A stretch of 13,401 nt of DNA from DATKKM01 sp036741795 (GCA_036741795.1 DAINRO010000065.1:1-13401), one strand, 5' to 3'. Counted from the stretch's first letter, positions 1 through 7,005 are shown. Made by a program: numbers and translations. The notes: generated from the letters alone by a model not told the origin.

Positions 1-1008
1 ACAGGCCGTGATGCCGCTGCCCAAGAACTAGACCGGGCTATGGCCGCATACACGGCGCAGCGTGCCGCGCTGGAGCGTGAGGAATTAGCCCAACGCCAGA
101 AGGAAGCGTTGCTTCAATCGGCAACGTCTCTCGCTAACCAGCGCGTACAGGAACGGGCAGAGGCTCGTCGGCAGCGCATCACGATTGCGGGTAACGACCC
201 CTTCCGGCTGGCGGCATCGCTACAGGCGCGACCCGCTGGCGCTGGCCCAACGCCTTACGACGCGCTCAAGGCCCAGGTAGCGGGCGTCTCAACGCAGGAC
301 ATCCCACAGGTAGGGCCACAGTCCACCGTCCAGGATCTCGAATCCTCTATCGCCAAGATGCAGGCGATGAACATGGAGGTCACGGGAAACCCGTTGGCCG
401 GTTCCGGCATGGCGATGGGGGGCAGCCTCACGGCCAAAGGGCCGCAGTTCGGCGGCGCGGGATACGGCGTCCTGGTGGGCGACCGGGAGATCAACGGCGA
501 CGAGGAGCTCGTCCACATCCGGCCCGACGGCGTGACGGAGGTGATCCCCATCGTGGGCCACGCCGCGGAAGGCGCCGTCCTGCCGCAATCCCCACAGGTT
601 CTCCCGAGGACGTTCCAGAACTACGACAACCTCAACCTCACGGTGGTCCCTGAGCAGTTCGCGTCACTCCGGGCCGGGATGTACGGGCAGTACGGTATCG
701 CGTCCGGCTACTCGTCTGAGCCAGCTAAGTTCGGTAGGGGACTGGGACAGATCACCGACCTCAACTTCGCACAGGGGTTGATGGAAGCGGGCATGACGCC
801 GGAGGACGCCAACCGGATGGCCCAGCTCATTGGGACGCTCCCTAACCCCCGGAACATCGGCCCCGTGTATCAACGCATGAATCCGGTGGACAAGATGAAC
901 ATCAAGTCCGTCTACGCGCTGGCCGGTATTGACCCGGACACATTTGAAGCTCTCGCACAATCCAGCCTTATTCTCGGCCCTGAGAGACGGGCCTTAGCAA
1001 TAGCGTGA
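1..1008 (+). CDS. Phage structural protein of unknown role, 3' portion (5' end outside window)
   Basis: The frame is open from base 1, so the gene begins upstream; 335 residues are visible. The ATG at 40 has no Shine-Dalgarno sequence and lies inside the open frame, so it is not taken as the start. Visible residues 1-60 are rich in Ala, Glu, Gln and Arg and look like a long helix or coiled coil. Around residues 155-185 there is a glycine-rich turn followed by a segment (VGDREINGDEELVHI, then VTEVIPIV) that resembles the 'GE.GPE..VP' element common in phage tape-measure and other virion proteins. The C-terminal third looks helical and contains an EF-like phrase (MTPEDANRMAQL) without obvious calcium ligands. 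It lies just upstream of the scaffold and capsid genes, where portal-associated or internal head proteins are often found. Virion role is inferred from position; the family is not recognised. Confidence 0.6.
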   Translation, partial: TGRDAAAQELDRAMAAYTAQRAALEREELAQRQKEALLQSATSLANQRVQERAEARRQRITIAGNDPFRLAASLQARPAGAGPTPYDALKAQVAGVSTQDIPQVGPQSTVQDLESSIAKMQAMNMEVTGNPLAGSGMAMGGSLTAKGPQFGGAGYGVLVGDREINGDEELVHIRPDGVTEVIPIVGHAAEGAVLPQSPQVLPRTFQNYDNLNLTVVPEQFASLRAGMYGQYGIASGYSSEPAKFGRGLGQITDLNFAQGLMEAGMTPEDANRMAQLIGTLPNPRNIGPVYQRMNPVDKMNIKSVYALAGIDPDTFEALAQSSLILGPERRALAIA

Positions 1009-1012
1009 CCAT

Positions 1013-1018
1013 AGGAGG
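1013..1018 (+). promoter_or_regulatory. Shine-Dalgarno AGGAGG that fixes the scaffold gene start
   Basis: A full AGGAGG lies 4 nt before the ATG at 1023. The frame also contains a GTG at 1005 overlapping the upstream stop, but that GTG has no ribosome binding site. The ATG at 1023 is therefore preferred. Confidence 0.7.
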
Positions 1019-1022
1019 CTAC

Positions 1023-1853
1023 ATGCAAGAAGTAGAGACGACCCAGACAGCGGAGGGTTTGACCGTAGACCCGCCCGTCGAGCCGACCGCACCCGTGGAA
1101 ACGCAGGCCAGCGGTGAGACGGACGCAGCTACCAGCGAGCCGGAATCTGTAGAGTCCGCAGCGTCTCTCAAGTTCGGATTCACCGACGACCCCGTTGAAC
1201 TCCTCGACCACGATGAGGTCAAACCCCACATCCAGAGGCGGGTAGACCGGATCGCGAACGAGGAAAAAACCAAGCTCACCCAGGCGTTCAACACCTTCAA
1301 GGCCGAAGTAGAGGCCGGCGCGTTCTTCCGGGAACTCGACGGCAACATTGCCGGACTGCGGCAGATGTACGAGAACGGCAACGAAGAAGGCTCGATCAGG
1401 GCACTCGGCCAACTGGACAAGCTGGCCGAAAAGTTCTCGCCTGCCATGCAGCAGAAGATCGAGAACGACGGCTTCACCAACGGAGCCGCCGCCCAGACCG
1501 AGCTAATGCGGAATGCCATCATGGGGAAGCTGGACGAACGGGGCAAGGACCGGGTGATGGAGATGTTCACCAGTTCGTCCGCGACCTGGGATGAAGTCCT
1601 CGACACCTTAACGGCCCACAAGACCCGCCCGCTGGAGGAAAAGGTGAAGGCGCTGGAGGTGGAGAACGAACGGCTCAAGGCCGGTGTTCGCTCTGCCGAG
1701 CGCCCGAATCTTGGACAGGGCAGCGGCGCGGGCTCCAAATCAATCACTTCAATGGCCGACGCAGACCGGCGCTACACGCTTCCTCCGGGACACCCCGACC
1801 ACATCACCCACGAGGAGTACAAGTCAGCGCGGGAACGCTTCGGTAGTAAATAG
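1023..1853 (+). CDS. Capsid assembly scaffold-like protein
   Basis: This 276-aa protein lies 9 nt upstream of the major capsid gene, the usual scaffold position. Residues 1-50 are acidic and rich in Thr, Pro, Glu and Ala, so probably disordered. The middle, about 65-215, is charged and predicted helical, with a coiled-coil stretch near 200-220 (LEEKVKALEVENERLKAG). The C-terminus, about 235-276, is Gly/Ser-rich and then ends in a short, mostly charged tail (KSARERFGSK); scaffolds commonly bind the coat protein through a basic C-terminus. No protease motif is seen, so this does not look like a protease-scaffold fusion. The family is assigned by composition and position only, because scaffolds diverge too far for motif recognition. 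It should be made in large amounts and be absent from mature virions. Confidence 0.65.
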   Translation: MQEVETTQTAEGLTVDPPVEPTAPVETQASGETDAATSEPESVESAASLKFGFTDDPVELLDHDEVKPHIQRRVDRIANEEKTKLTQAFNTFKAEVEAGAFFRELDGNIAGLRQMYENGNEEGSIRALGQLDKLAEKFSPAMQQKIENDGFTNGAAAQTELMRNAIMGKLDERGKDRVMEMFTSSSATWDEVLDTLTAHKTRPLEEKVKALEVENERLKAGVRSAERPNLGQGSGAGSKSITSMADADRRYTLPPGHPDHITHEEYKSARERFGSK

Positions 1854-1862
1854 GAGACGCAA

Positions 1863-2789
1863 ATGCCAGTTACAAGCGGTGGGTACGATACGGCTACCCC
1901 TACCGACATCACTGGATCAATCGACCAGGCCGTAAACAAGATGCTCGCCGAGTCGAGGTACACCCTCCAGGAACGCCCTGGTGTGGTGAAGTCCTCGATT
2001 CGCGTCGAGACTCTGCCTGAGAACGAAGGTCCATACTTCAACATCCCCAAGTACGGCCAGGTCAGCACCATCGCGCTCACAGAGGGCGTCGACCTGTCAA
2101 CGGCGTCGGAGATCACCGACACCATGATGAGCATCCGGCCCACCGAGTACGGCGCCCAGGTGATCCTCACGGACATGATGCTCATGACCGTCAAGGACGA
2201 GTTCTTCGCCGTCGCCGGCCGAATCCTCGCTGACAGCTTCGACCGCCAGCAGGACCAGACCCTTTGCGACGACGCGGTGAACTTCGCCAACATCCAGTCC
2301 AACGCCAACGCCGTGATCGCTATCGGTAACGCGATGGCCGCTCACGCTTCCATCAAGGGTGGCGGACAGGCGGCTGGCGCAGGTCGAGGCGGCGAGCCGG
2401 GGCCGGACCCCATCTCCTGCATCATCACCCCTGCACAGGCCCACTCCCTCAAAAAGACGATGGTCGGTGGTATCGGTGCTGCCGGTGCGACGCAGATCAC
2501 TCCGCAGCTTGAGCGAGCAGCGTGGTCAGAGGAGTTCCCGTGTGCGGGGATGACGGTCAAGACCGACGTGAACTTCCTCAAGGACGGTTCCGACGACGTT
2601 TCCGCGATGGCTCTGTCGAAGGAAGCCTGGATTCTGGCCGTACTCGGTGGCGGGCCGACCGCAGAGCGTGAGCGTGACGCATCCCTCCGCGCCTGGGAGG
2701 TCAACTTCGTGGGCCGCTGGGGTCGCGGTGAGTACAAGGACGAATGGGGCGTCGAGCTTCTGTTCGACTCCACGACTCCGACTTCGTAA
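1863..2789 (+). CDS. Major capsid protein (HK97-like fold expected)
   Basis: This 308-aa protein follows the scaffold-like gene and has a clean AGGAG at 1852-1856, 6 nt before the ATG. The N-terminal 30 residues are polar. Residues about 45-80 form a strand-rich stretch (SIRVETLPENEGPYFNIPKYG) like the N-arm and E-loop region of HK97-fold coats. A long helical segment at about 110-150 (TVKDEFFAVAGRILADSFDRQQ) matches the spine-helix position. There is a Gly-rich loop near 165-185. The end is strand-rich with Trp residues (AWEVNFVGRWGRGEYKDEWG), typical of the P and A domain return. There is no long N-terminal delta domain, in keeping with a separate scaffold. Two in-frame stops (TAA TAA, 2787-2792) end the gene, as often seen in highly expressed genes. 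The exact coat family cannot be named from reading alone. Confidence 0.75.
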   Translation: MPVTSGGYDTATPTDITGSIDQAVNKMLAESRYTLQERPGVVKSSIRVETLPENEGPYFNIPKYGQVSTIALTEGVDLSTASEITDTMMSIRPTEYGAQVILTDMMLMTVKDEFFAVAGRILADSFDRQQDQTLCDDAVNFANIQSNANAVIAIGNAMAAHASIKGGGQAAGAGRGGEPGPDPISCIITPAQAHSLKKTMVGGIGAAGATQITPQLERAAWSEEFPCAGMTVKTDVNFLKDGSDDVSAMALSKEAWILAVLGGGPTAERERDASLRAWEVNFVGRWGRGEYKDEWGVELLFDSTTPTS

Positions 2790-2862
2790 TAAGCAGTTGC
2801 CCCCGAGCGGAGCCGCTTCTCCCAGTGGCCGAGCCTAAAGGGGCTTTCAGGAGGTAAATAGA
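2790..2862 (+). other. 73-nt intergenic leader after the capsid gene
   Basis: This is one of only two real gaps in the window. It holds a small imperfect hairpin (GAGCC / GGCTT around a 6-nt loop, 2831-2845) without a following T-run, so it is not a convincing terminator. A perfect AGGAGG at 2849-2854 lies 8 nt before the next ATG. The strong site suggests high translation of the following small protein. No promoter hexamers are recognisable. Confidence 0.5.
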
Positions 2863-3324
2863 ATGGCATTTCCAAGACTGGGGCCGATGACTGTAAAGTC
2901 AGCGACCATCGGTTCTATAGCCACCAACGCTTCGTCCTATTTCCCCGTGATGAAGGCGGCGAGTGCGGGTGAGGTCGTGAGGGTAATTTTCCAGAACGGA
3001 ACCACCTCATCGGCCACATCCGGCACAACGACCGGCTCCAGCGCCTCGGTAGTTCTTTACAAGACTGCCTCCAGCGCAGGGTCGATCATCGCTACCTTCA
3101 ACGGGTCGGGAACGGCGGTTGCCACCCTCGGCACAGCGCAGCTTATTACAAGCGGCACGACCGGGACGGTTAACGGTAGGTTCGCGGCGGACGATCTACT
3201 GATCGCTGAGGTGAAGGGCGGAGCAGCAAACAACGGTTCGCAGGCCGGTGCGTACATCCAGATCGACTACGTGTACGGCCACCAGAGCGGTTCCGCGCCT
3301 TCGGCAGCAGCGGCTCCGGCGTAA
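2863..3324 (+). CDS. Small beta-rich virion protein, paralogue 1 (candidate capsid decoration protein)
   Basis: This 153-aa protein is made almost entirely of Ala, Gly, Ser, Thr and Val with alternating hydrophobic residues, which suggests a beta-sandwich or similar all-beta fold. It has a dense Ser/Thr tract at about residues 46-63 (TTSSATSGTTTGSS), a conserved core (FNGSGTAVATLGT, then NGRFA), and an Ala/Pro/Ser-rich tail. Its position directly after the capsid gene and its strong ribosome binding site fit a head decoration or head-fibre protein. The next gene encodes a close paralogue, about 70% identical by eye over about 125 aligned residues. No enzyme motif, signal peptide or membrane segment is seen. 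The decoration role is inferred from position, size and composition; a major tail protein is a less likely alternative. Confidence 0.6.
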   Translation: MAFPRLGPMTVKSATIGSIATNASSYFPVMKAASAGEVVRVIFQNGTTSSATSGTTTGSSASVVLYKTASSAGSIIATFNGSGTAVATLGTAQLITSGTTGTVNGRFAADDLLIAEVKGGAANNGSQAGAYIQIDYVYGHQSGSAPSAAAAPA

Positions 3325-3329
3325 CAGTC

Positions 3330-3788
3330 ATGGCCTTTGACAGACTGAACCCACACCGGACGAACGCCGTTATCGGGTCGGTCGCCACGGACGGGAGTAC
3401 GTACTTCCCGATAATGAACATGCCCGCAGCGGGCGAGGTTGTACGGGTGTTGTTCGTCAATGCCACGACTTCCTCGGCCACGTCGGGCACGACTGCTGGA
3501 TCGTCCATCACCGTCAACCTGTACAAGAACGCCTCGGCGACCGCTTCGGTCATCGCAACGTTCAACGGATCGGGGACGGCGGTGGCAACGCTGGGCACGG
3601 CCACGCTCATCACCAGCGGTACGGCGGGAACCACGAACGGTCGCTTTGCATCTGGGGATGCTCTGATCGGGGAAGTTGTCGGCGGGGTCGCCAACGATGG
3701 CTCTCAGGCCGGGGCGTTCATCCAGGTCGAGTACATCTATGGCCGGGCGAACCAAATCCAGCCCTCAGCGGCATCGGGGCCTGCCTAA
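3330..3788 (+). CDS. Small beta-rich virion protein, paralogue 2 (candidate capsid decoration protein)
   Basis: This 152-aa product is the tandem paralogue of the preceding gene. The shared blocks are VIGSVAT, AGEVVRV, TTSSATSGTT, FNGSGTAVATLGTA, LITSGT, NGRFA and GSQAGA. Differences cluster at the N-terminus, at about residues 31-36 and in the C-terminal tail (IQPSAASGPA). The start lies 5 nt after the upstream stop and has no recognisable Shine-Dalgarno sequence, so translation probably depends on re-initiation by ribosomes finishing paralogue 1. That would give lower or stoichiometric expression relative to paralogue 1. Its stop overlaps the glycosyltransferase start as TAATG. The role is inferred as for paralogue 1. 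Confidence 0.6.
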   Translation: MAFDRLNPHRTNAVIGSVATDGSTYFPIMNMPAAGEVVRVLFVNATTSSATSGTTAGSSITVNLYKNASATASVIATFNGSGTAVATLGTATLITSGTAGTTNGRFASGDALIGEVVGGVANDGSQAGAFIQVEYIYGRANQIQPSAASGPA

Positions 3789-5485
3789 TGGCCTCGCGCA
3801 ACGGGGGGAGTGGTCTCAACGGCCACTCCCCCCGCAAGCTCAAGATATTCTGGGTGTCGGACGTAATCTGGCAGAGTTCGGGTTACGCCGTCACCACCAA
3901 CCACATCCTCAATCGCATGGCCGCTGACGGCCACGAAGTGTACAACTACGCTCCCGGTGCACTGCACGGGGGATTGGTGGAGAAGGACGGAGTGACCGTC
4001 CTCTCCTCGAACTACGGCGACGACCGCTGGGGCAACGCGACACTCGCGTATCACCTCAACTGGATTAAGCCGGATCTCGTAATCACATGGCTCGACTGCC
4101 AGGGCCTCATCGGCTACGGGTGGGACGAGACGCCGGTTTACATGTGGGTGCCCGTGGACACATGGCCCATCCCCAAGCAGGAAGAAGCGATCTACGGACG
4201 CGCCCAGAAGCTCATGGTGCCGTCCGAGTGGGGGTTGAAGGTCTTGTCCGATCAAGGGATCAAGGCCGAGTACCTTCCCTGCGGCATCGACCTCGAGACG
4301 TACAACATAACCCGTGAGGGCCGCGAGAGGTGGCGCCAGCAGATGCGCCCAGCCATTGACGCGGACACATTCCTCATCGGCTCCGTGGGGCTTAACACTG
4401 GCTCCCCTGACCGCAAGGGGTACGGGTACGAGTTCGACGTAATCAAGAAGTTCACCGAGACGCGGAAGGACGTGAGGGTCTATATCCACACCAACGCCGA
4501 CGGTGACGGCGGGGCGATCAACCTTAACGTTCTCCGGCAAGAGATGGGGCTGGAGGACGTGATTTGCTTCAATAAGCCGTCGCTGCCCCTGGGCGAGACT
4601 GAACTCTACATGAGGGATATGTATAACTCCTTCGACGTTCTCCTGCATCTTGGGATCGCCGAAGGGTTCGGGCTGCCGATTGTCGAGGCGCAAGCCTGCG
4701 GCACGCCAGCGGTTATCAACGACTGCTCCTCCATGAGCGAACTGGTCGGGTACGGCTCCTACAGATGCGAGCCGGGTGACGACTACATCGCGGCAACGTG
4801 CTCACGAGTCGCCATGCCGTCTGTGAAGAACATGCTGGAAGGTCTGGAGAAGGCTTACGACGACTGGAAGGCGAAGCGGGTAGACCGCTTCCGAGTCCGG
4901 GAGGGCGTTCTTCGCTTCGAGCAGGACCAGCTTTACGAGAAGCACTGGCGACCGTTACTGGAGGCAGTGCCCGCCCCGCTCGACATCAAATCAGGCGAGC
5001 GGAGACTGGCGCTGGCGACTGGGGCGAGGCAGTTCGAGGGGTTCACCCACCACGACCGCGAACTCCTCTGGCCGCACATTGACGTGGCGCACGACCTCGA
5101 AAACTTCCCCTACCCGTGGGAGGACGATTCGTGGGACTACATCGAGGCGTCCGACATCATGGAGCACTTAAGGGCGTCCATCGTGAACGTCATGGATGAA
5201 CTCTGGCGCATCACCGCACCAGGGGGTTACGTCTACATCCACACCGCCGAGGCGGGGTCGTGGCAACTCAACATGGACCCGACCCACACGCAGGGATTCT
5301 TTATCCAGAGCTTCGATTACTTCGACCCCGACACGCGACACGGCTCTGAATACAGCTACTCAGACCGGAAGTGGAAGATTGTCCGCCGCACGGAGGATGC
5401 GGCGGGTCTGCACTTCGTTCTGACGCCGCGCAAGGAGCCGGTGAAGCTCAAGGTGCCGCGTCAGCGGGAGAAGGTGACGGCATGA
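3788..5485 (+). CDS. GT4-like glycosyltransferase fused to a degenerate methyltransferase-like domain
   Basis: This is a 565-aa fusion. After a 17-residue Gly/Ser-rich N-terminus, residues about 18-395 read as a GT-B retaining glycosyltransferase of the GT4 type, which transfers a sugar from a nucleotide-sugar donor. The first strand is KIFWVSD. The hallmark EGFGLPIVE (E292 to E300, the E-x7-E motif) is followed by AQACGTPAV and the donor-side SSMSELVG. Residues about 403-550 match the 'LNLGCG...GF..vD...DVVHDL...PYPFEDNSFD.I.A..vLEHL' pattern of class I SAM-dependent methyltransferases: D432-VAHDL, then PYPWEDDSWDYIEASDIMEHL split over a longer stretch, and LWRITAPGGYVYIHT. The glycine motif that binds SAM is only LALATG (407-412) in place of the usual LNLGCG, so this half may be inactive or bind something else. 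The start ATG overlaps the upstream stop (TAATG), and a 12-bp hairpin lies in codons 5-16. The donor and acceptor are unknown. Confidence 0.85.
   Translation: MASRNGGSGLNGHSPRKLKIFWVSDVIWQSSGYAVTTNHILNRMAADGHEVYNYAPGALHGGLVEKDGVTVLSSNYGDDRWGNATLAYHLNWIKPDLVITWLDCQGLIGYGWDETPVYMWVPVDTWPIPKQEEAIYGRAQKLMVPSEWGLKVLSDQGIKAEYLPCGIDLETYNITREGRERWRQQMRPAIDADTFLIGSVGLNTGSPDRKGYGYEFDVIKKFTETRKDVRVYIHTNADGDGGAINLNVLRQEMGLEDVICFNKPSLPLGETELYMRDMYNSFDVLLHLGIAEGFGLPIVEAQACGTPAVINDCSSMSELVGYGSYRCEPGDDYIAATCSRVAMPSVKNMLEGLEKAYDDWKAKRVDRFRVREGVLRFEQDQLYEKHWRPLLEAVPAPLDIKSGERRLALATGARQFEGFTHHDRELLWPHIDVAHDLENFPYPWEDDSWDYIEASDIMEHLRASIVNVMDELWRITAPGGYVYIHTAEAGSWQLNMDPTHTQGFFIQSFDYFDPDTRHGSEYSYSDRKWKIVRRTEDAAGLHFVLTPRKEPVKLKVPRQREKVTA
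3802..3834 (+). promoter_or_regulatory. 12-bp perfect GC-rich hairpin inside the glycosyltransferase 5' coding region
   Basis: The arms are CGGGGGGAGTGG (3802-3813) and its exact complement CCACTCCCCCCG (3823-3834), separated by the 9-nt loop TCTCAACGG. It starts 12 nt after the ATG at 3788 and so lies within the footprint of an initiating ribosome. No T-run follows, so it is not a classical intrinsic terminator. Possible roles are lowering glycosyltransferase translation relative to the capsid genes, protecting or defining the 3' end of the upstream structural mRNA, or serving as an RNase III site. The encoded residues are in a low-complexity N-terminus and would not constrain these bases. 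Confidence 0.65.
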
Positions 5486-5871
5486 AGAAACAGAATCCCG
5501 TGATGCACATGATCACGCCGGGGCGCAGGGCCATCGGTGAGGACTGGTCAAAGGTCACGATCACCCCGAACGCCGACACGGGCGGCTACGACGTGGAGCG
5601 TGAGGATACCCCGGCGCCGGCTGGGCTCAGGCCCATCATCGTTCCGGCGCTGGGCAACATCTCGATCGAGATGGCCGACTTCATCGTGGAGAAGCAGCGC
5701 AAGGAGCAGGAGTACCAGGTGGCGGAAGGCCGGTTCGACCACAGCGTCGACATGGAGACGAAGATCAAGCAGCTATGGCGGGAGTACATGGAATGGAAAG
5801 TTAAAGTGCTGTCAGGCCAAACGATTTCCGGCCCTGGTGGTTGGAGCCAGAGAGAAAGGATTAATAGATGA
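5482..5871 (+). CDS. Hypothetical 129-aa protein of the virion operon
   Basis: The start ATG overlaps the glycosyltransferase stop as ATGA. The open frame extends further upstream, but only as a shadow within the transferase gene. Residues 1-65 are strand- and Pro-rich (MITPGRRAIGEDW, VPALGNISIEMADFI). Residues about 65-108 are a charged helix, possibly coiled (VEKQRKEQEYQVAEGRF, METKIKQLWREYMEWKVKV). The tail is Gly/Ser/Arg-rich. No known family is recognised, and there are no cysteines, signal peptide or membrane segment. Translational coupling on both sides places it in the same functional unit as its neighbours. A small structural or assembly protein is plausible but unproven. Confidence 0.7.
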   Translation: MKKQNPVMHMITPGRRAIGEDWSKVTITPNADTGGYDVEREDTPAPAGLRPIIVPALGNISIEMADFIVEKQRKEQEYQVAEGRFDHSVDMETKIKQLWREYMEWKVKVLSGQTISGPGGWSQRERINR

Positions 5872-6518
5872 CAGAAGCAGCGCCAACGCTGGACGAACTG
5901 GGGGTGTCGGGAGACGTGGAGAAGATCCTCGCCGAAGCCGCCGAAGTGGTTACGACACCCGATGAGCGGTGGAGCAATGCATCGAACGTGGTCCGTTACG
6001 GCGAGAAGAAGCTCCCCGAACGGGTGACGGTCTACCGGAGACTCACCGGGCGAGCAGTGGAGGTGCCGACCGCGACGATCGGCCAGAGCCTCCGCAAGAA
6101 GGCGCCGGACGGTGGGCCAGCGTTTGTCCGAACGAAAGCGGAGGCCGTTACGCCACCGCCGTTCATCGAGCAGGAGTGCGAGGTGTGTGTGCAGCATTAC
6201 GGCAAACCCAAGCGGTTCTACACGATGGCGAACTACCGAGGCCACATGCGCGGGATGCACGGTCAAGAGTGGGACGAAATGAGAGAGACAGCAGCCGAGG
6301 AGCGGCAGAACCGGCAGACCGCTGCGCTGATCGCGCTCGCGGAGAAAGGAATCACCAATGCCAGCGAAGAAGTCAGCGAAGAAGCCGATAGTGGACGAGC
6401 CGAAGGAAGCGGTGGAGAGTTCGTCTGCGGAGACTGTGGACAAGGAGCCAGAAGTCAAGCCGGTCTCCAAGCCCACCAAAGGGCCAAGCATCAACTGTCC
6501 GAACTGCCAGTCGCCTAA
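5868..6518 (+). CDS. Protein with two C2H2-type zinc-finger motifs
   Basis: This 216-aa product starts in an ATGA overlap with the previous gene and has AAAGGA 7 nt upstream of its start. Finger 1 is C104-x2-C107-x18-H126-x4-H131, followed by a charged helix. Finger 2 is C187-x2-C190-x12-H203-x4-H208, with the usual 'S..GL..H....H' pattern (SQAGLQAHQRAKH). The N-terminal 100 residues are acidic and then basic, with no recognised fold. C2H2-like fingers occur in phage and archaeal proteins that bind nucleic acid or use zinc for structure; which applies here is not decidable. The final 161 nt overlap the next gene in another frame, and finger 2 is encoded inside that overlap. Confidence 0.75.
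   Translation: MTEAAPTLDELGVSGDVEKILAEAAEVVTTPDERWSNASNVVRYGEKKLPERVTVYRRLTGRAVEVPTATIGQSLRKKAPDGGPAFVRTKAEAVTPPPFIEQECEVCVQHYGKPKRFYTMANYRGHMRGMHGQEWDEMRETAAEERQNRQTAALIALAEKGITNASEEVSEEADSGRAEGSGGEFVCGDCGQGARSQAGLQAHQRAKHQLSELPVA
6341..6350 (+). promoter_or_regulatory. Ribosome binding site for the internal zinc-ribbon gene
   Basis: GGAGAAAGGA lies inside the two-finger gene, with its AAGGA 7 nt before the ATG at 6358. This is a good Shine-Dalgarno site, and it supports genuine initiation inside the upstream coding sequence rather than a chance open frame. Confidence 0.6.
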
Positions 6519-6597
6519 CGTCGAGTTCGTCGGTAACGACGACAACAAGGAACACCGCTGCTCTGACTGCACGGTGATCTGGAGGCAGGATGGCTGA
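6358..6597 (+). CDS. Small zinc-ribbon protein with Lys/Glu/Pro-rich N-terminus
   Basis: This 79-aa product begins within the upstream gene and has a good Shine-Dalgarno site 7 nt before its ATG. Residues 1-44 are Lys, Glu, Pro and Ser-rich (MPAKKSAKKPIVDEPKE), so likely disordered. Residues 45-75 form a zinc ribbon: C47-x2-C50-x17-C68-x2-C71, followed by VIWRQ. The upstream stop falls just after the codons for the first CxxC pair, so most of the ribbon is encoded outside the overlap. The stop overlaps the next start by 8 nt (ATGGCTGA). Small zinc ribbons of this kind occur in many phages; a nucleic-acid or protein-binding role is possible but not shown. Confidence 0.7.
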   Translation: MPAKKSAKKPIVDEPKEAVESSSAETVDKEPEVKPVSKPTKGPSINCPNCQSPNVEFVGNDDNKEHRCSDCTVIWRQDG

Positions 6598-6994
6598 GGT
6601 CGCGGGACTGATGGGGCTACAAACGCCGTCCGTGATGGCCGTGAGTGGGGCAACGTTGGAGGAGGACCTGGACGACAGCGAGACGGGCGTCAACGTGTCT
6701 GATGGCACCCTGTTTAACATCGGCCAGACCATCAAGATTGACGACGAGGAGATGAACATTACGGGCATCTCCACGAACACCCTCACGGTGGTCCGGGGCT
6801 TTAACGGCACCACTGCAGCGGCCCACACCGACACCGACCAGGACATATCCGAGAACAGGGACGGCTTCATGGTGATGGCGCACACCGCCACCGGAGGGAG
6901 GATGAGGCTTAACGACAACGATGCGGCGACGGCGCGGATGTCCGTGCGCGTATCGTCCACTTCGGGATTAATGATCGGCAACATCAACACATAA
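6590..6994 (+). CDS. Beta-rich phage structural protein with 'IDDE' module
   Basis: This 134-aa product starts inside the end of the zinc-ribbon gene, 4 nt after a GGAGG. Residues about 40-82 carry a module seen in many phage virion proteins, of the pattern 'f.iG..I.Idde.m.vtgi..nTLTV.RG.nGT.AaaH': here FNIGQTIKIDDEEMNITGI then TLTVVRGFNGTTAAAH. This is recognised from experience, not by search. The end is strand-rich and Thr/Ser-rich (MSVRVSSTSGLMIGNINT). No enzymatic motif is seen. The module suggests an exposed all-beta virion component, such as a small fibre or tail-associated protein. Confidence 0.65.
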   Translation: MAEVAGLMGLQTPSVMAVSGATLEEDLDDSETGVNVSDGTLFNIGQTIKIDDEEMNITGISTNTLTVVRGFNGTTAAAHTDTDQDISENRDGFMVMAHTATGGRMRLNDNDAATARMSVRVSSTSGLMIGNINT

Positions 6995-7005
6995 GGAGGA
7001 CTGAA

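Noticed and set aside
1005..1022. GTG start at 1005 for the scaffold gene
   Set aside because: It has no ribosome binding site, while the ATG at 1023 has AGGAGG 4 nt upstream.
1261..1271. A6 run (GGAAAAAAC) as a -1 frameshift site in the scaffold gene
   Set aside because: The zero-frame codons do not fall in the X-XXY-YYZ register, and this is not a tail-chaperone gene.
2831..2845. Small hairpin after the capsid gene as a terminator
   Set aside because: The stem is short and imperfect, with no following T-run, and a strong ribosome binding site follows directly.
3785..4693. 302-codon open frame on the minus strand
   Set aside because: It is antisense to a clearly recognised glycosyltransferase. 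It arises from GC-rich codon bias and shows no family motif.
5371..5481. Upstream extension of the 129-aa gene to ATG 5371
   Set aside because: The extension lies wholly within the methyltransferase-like coding region, has shadow-like composition, and the ATGA overlap at 5482 matches the style of neighbouring genes.
5586..6653. 355-codon open frame on the minus strand
   Set aside because: It is antisense to several coupled + strand genes with zinc motifs and good ribosome binding sites, and its translation has no recognisable features.
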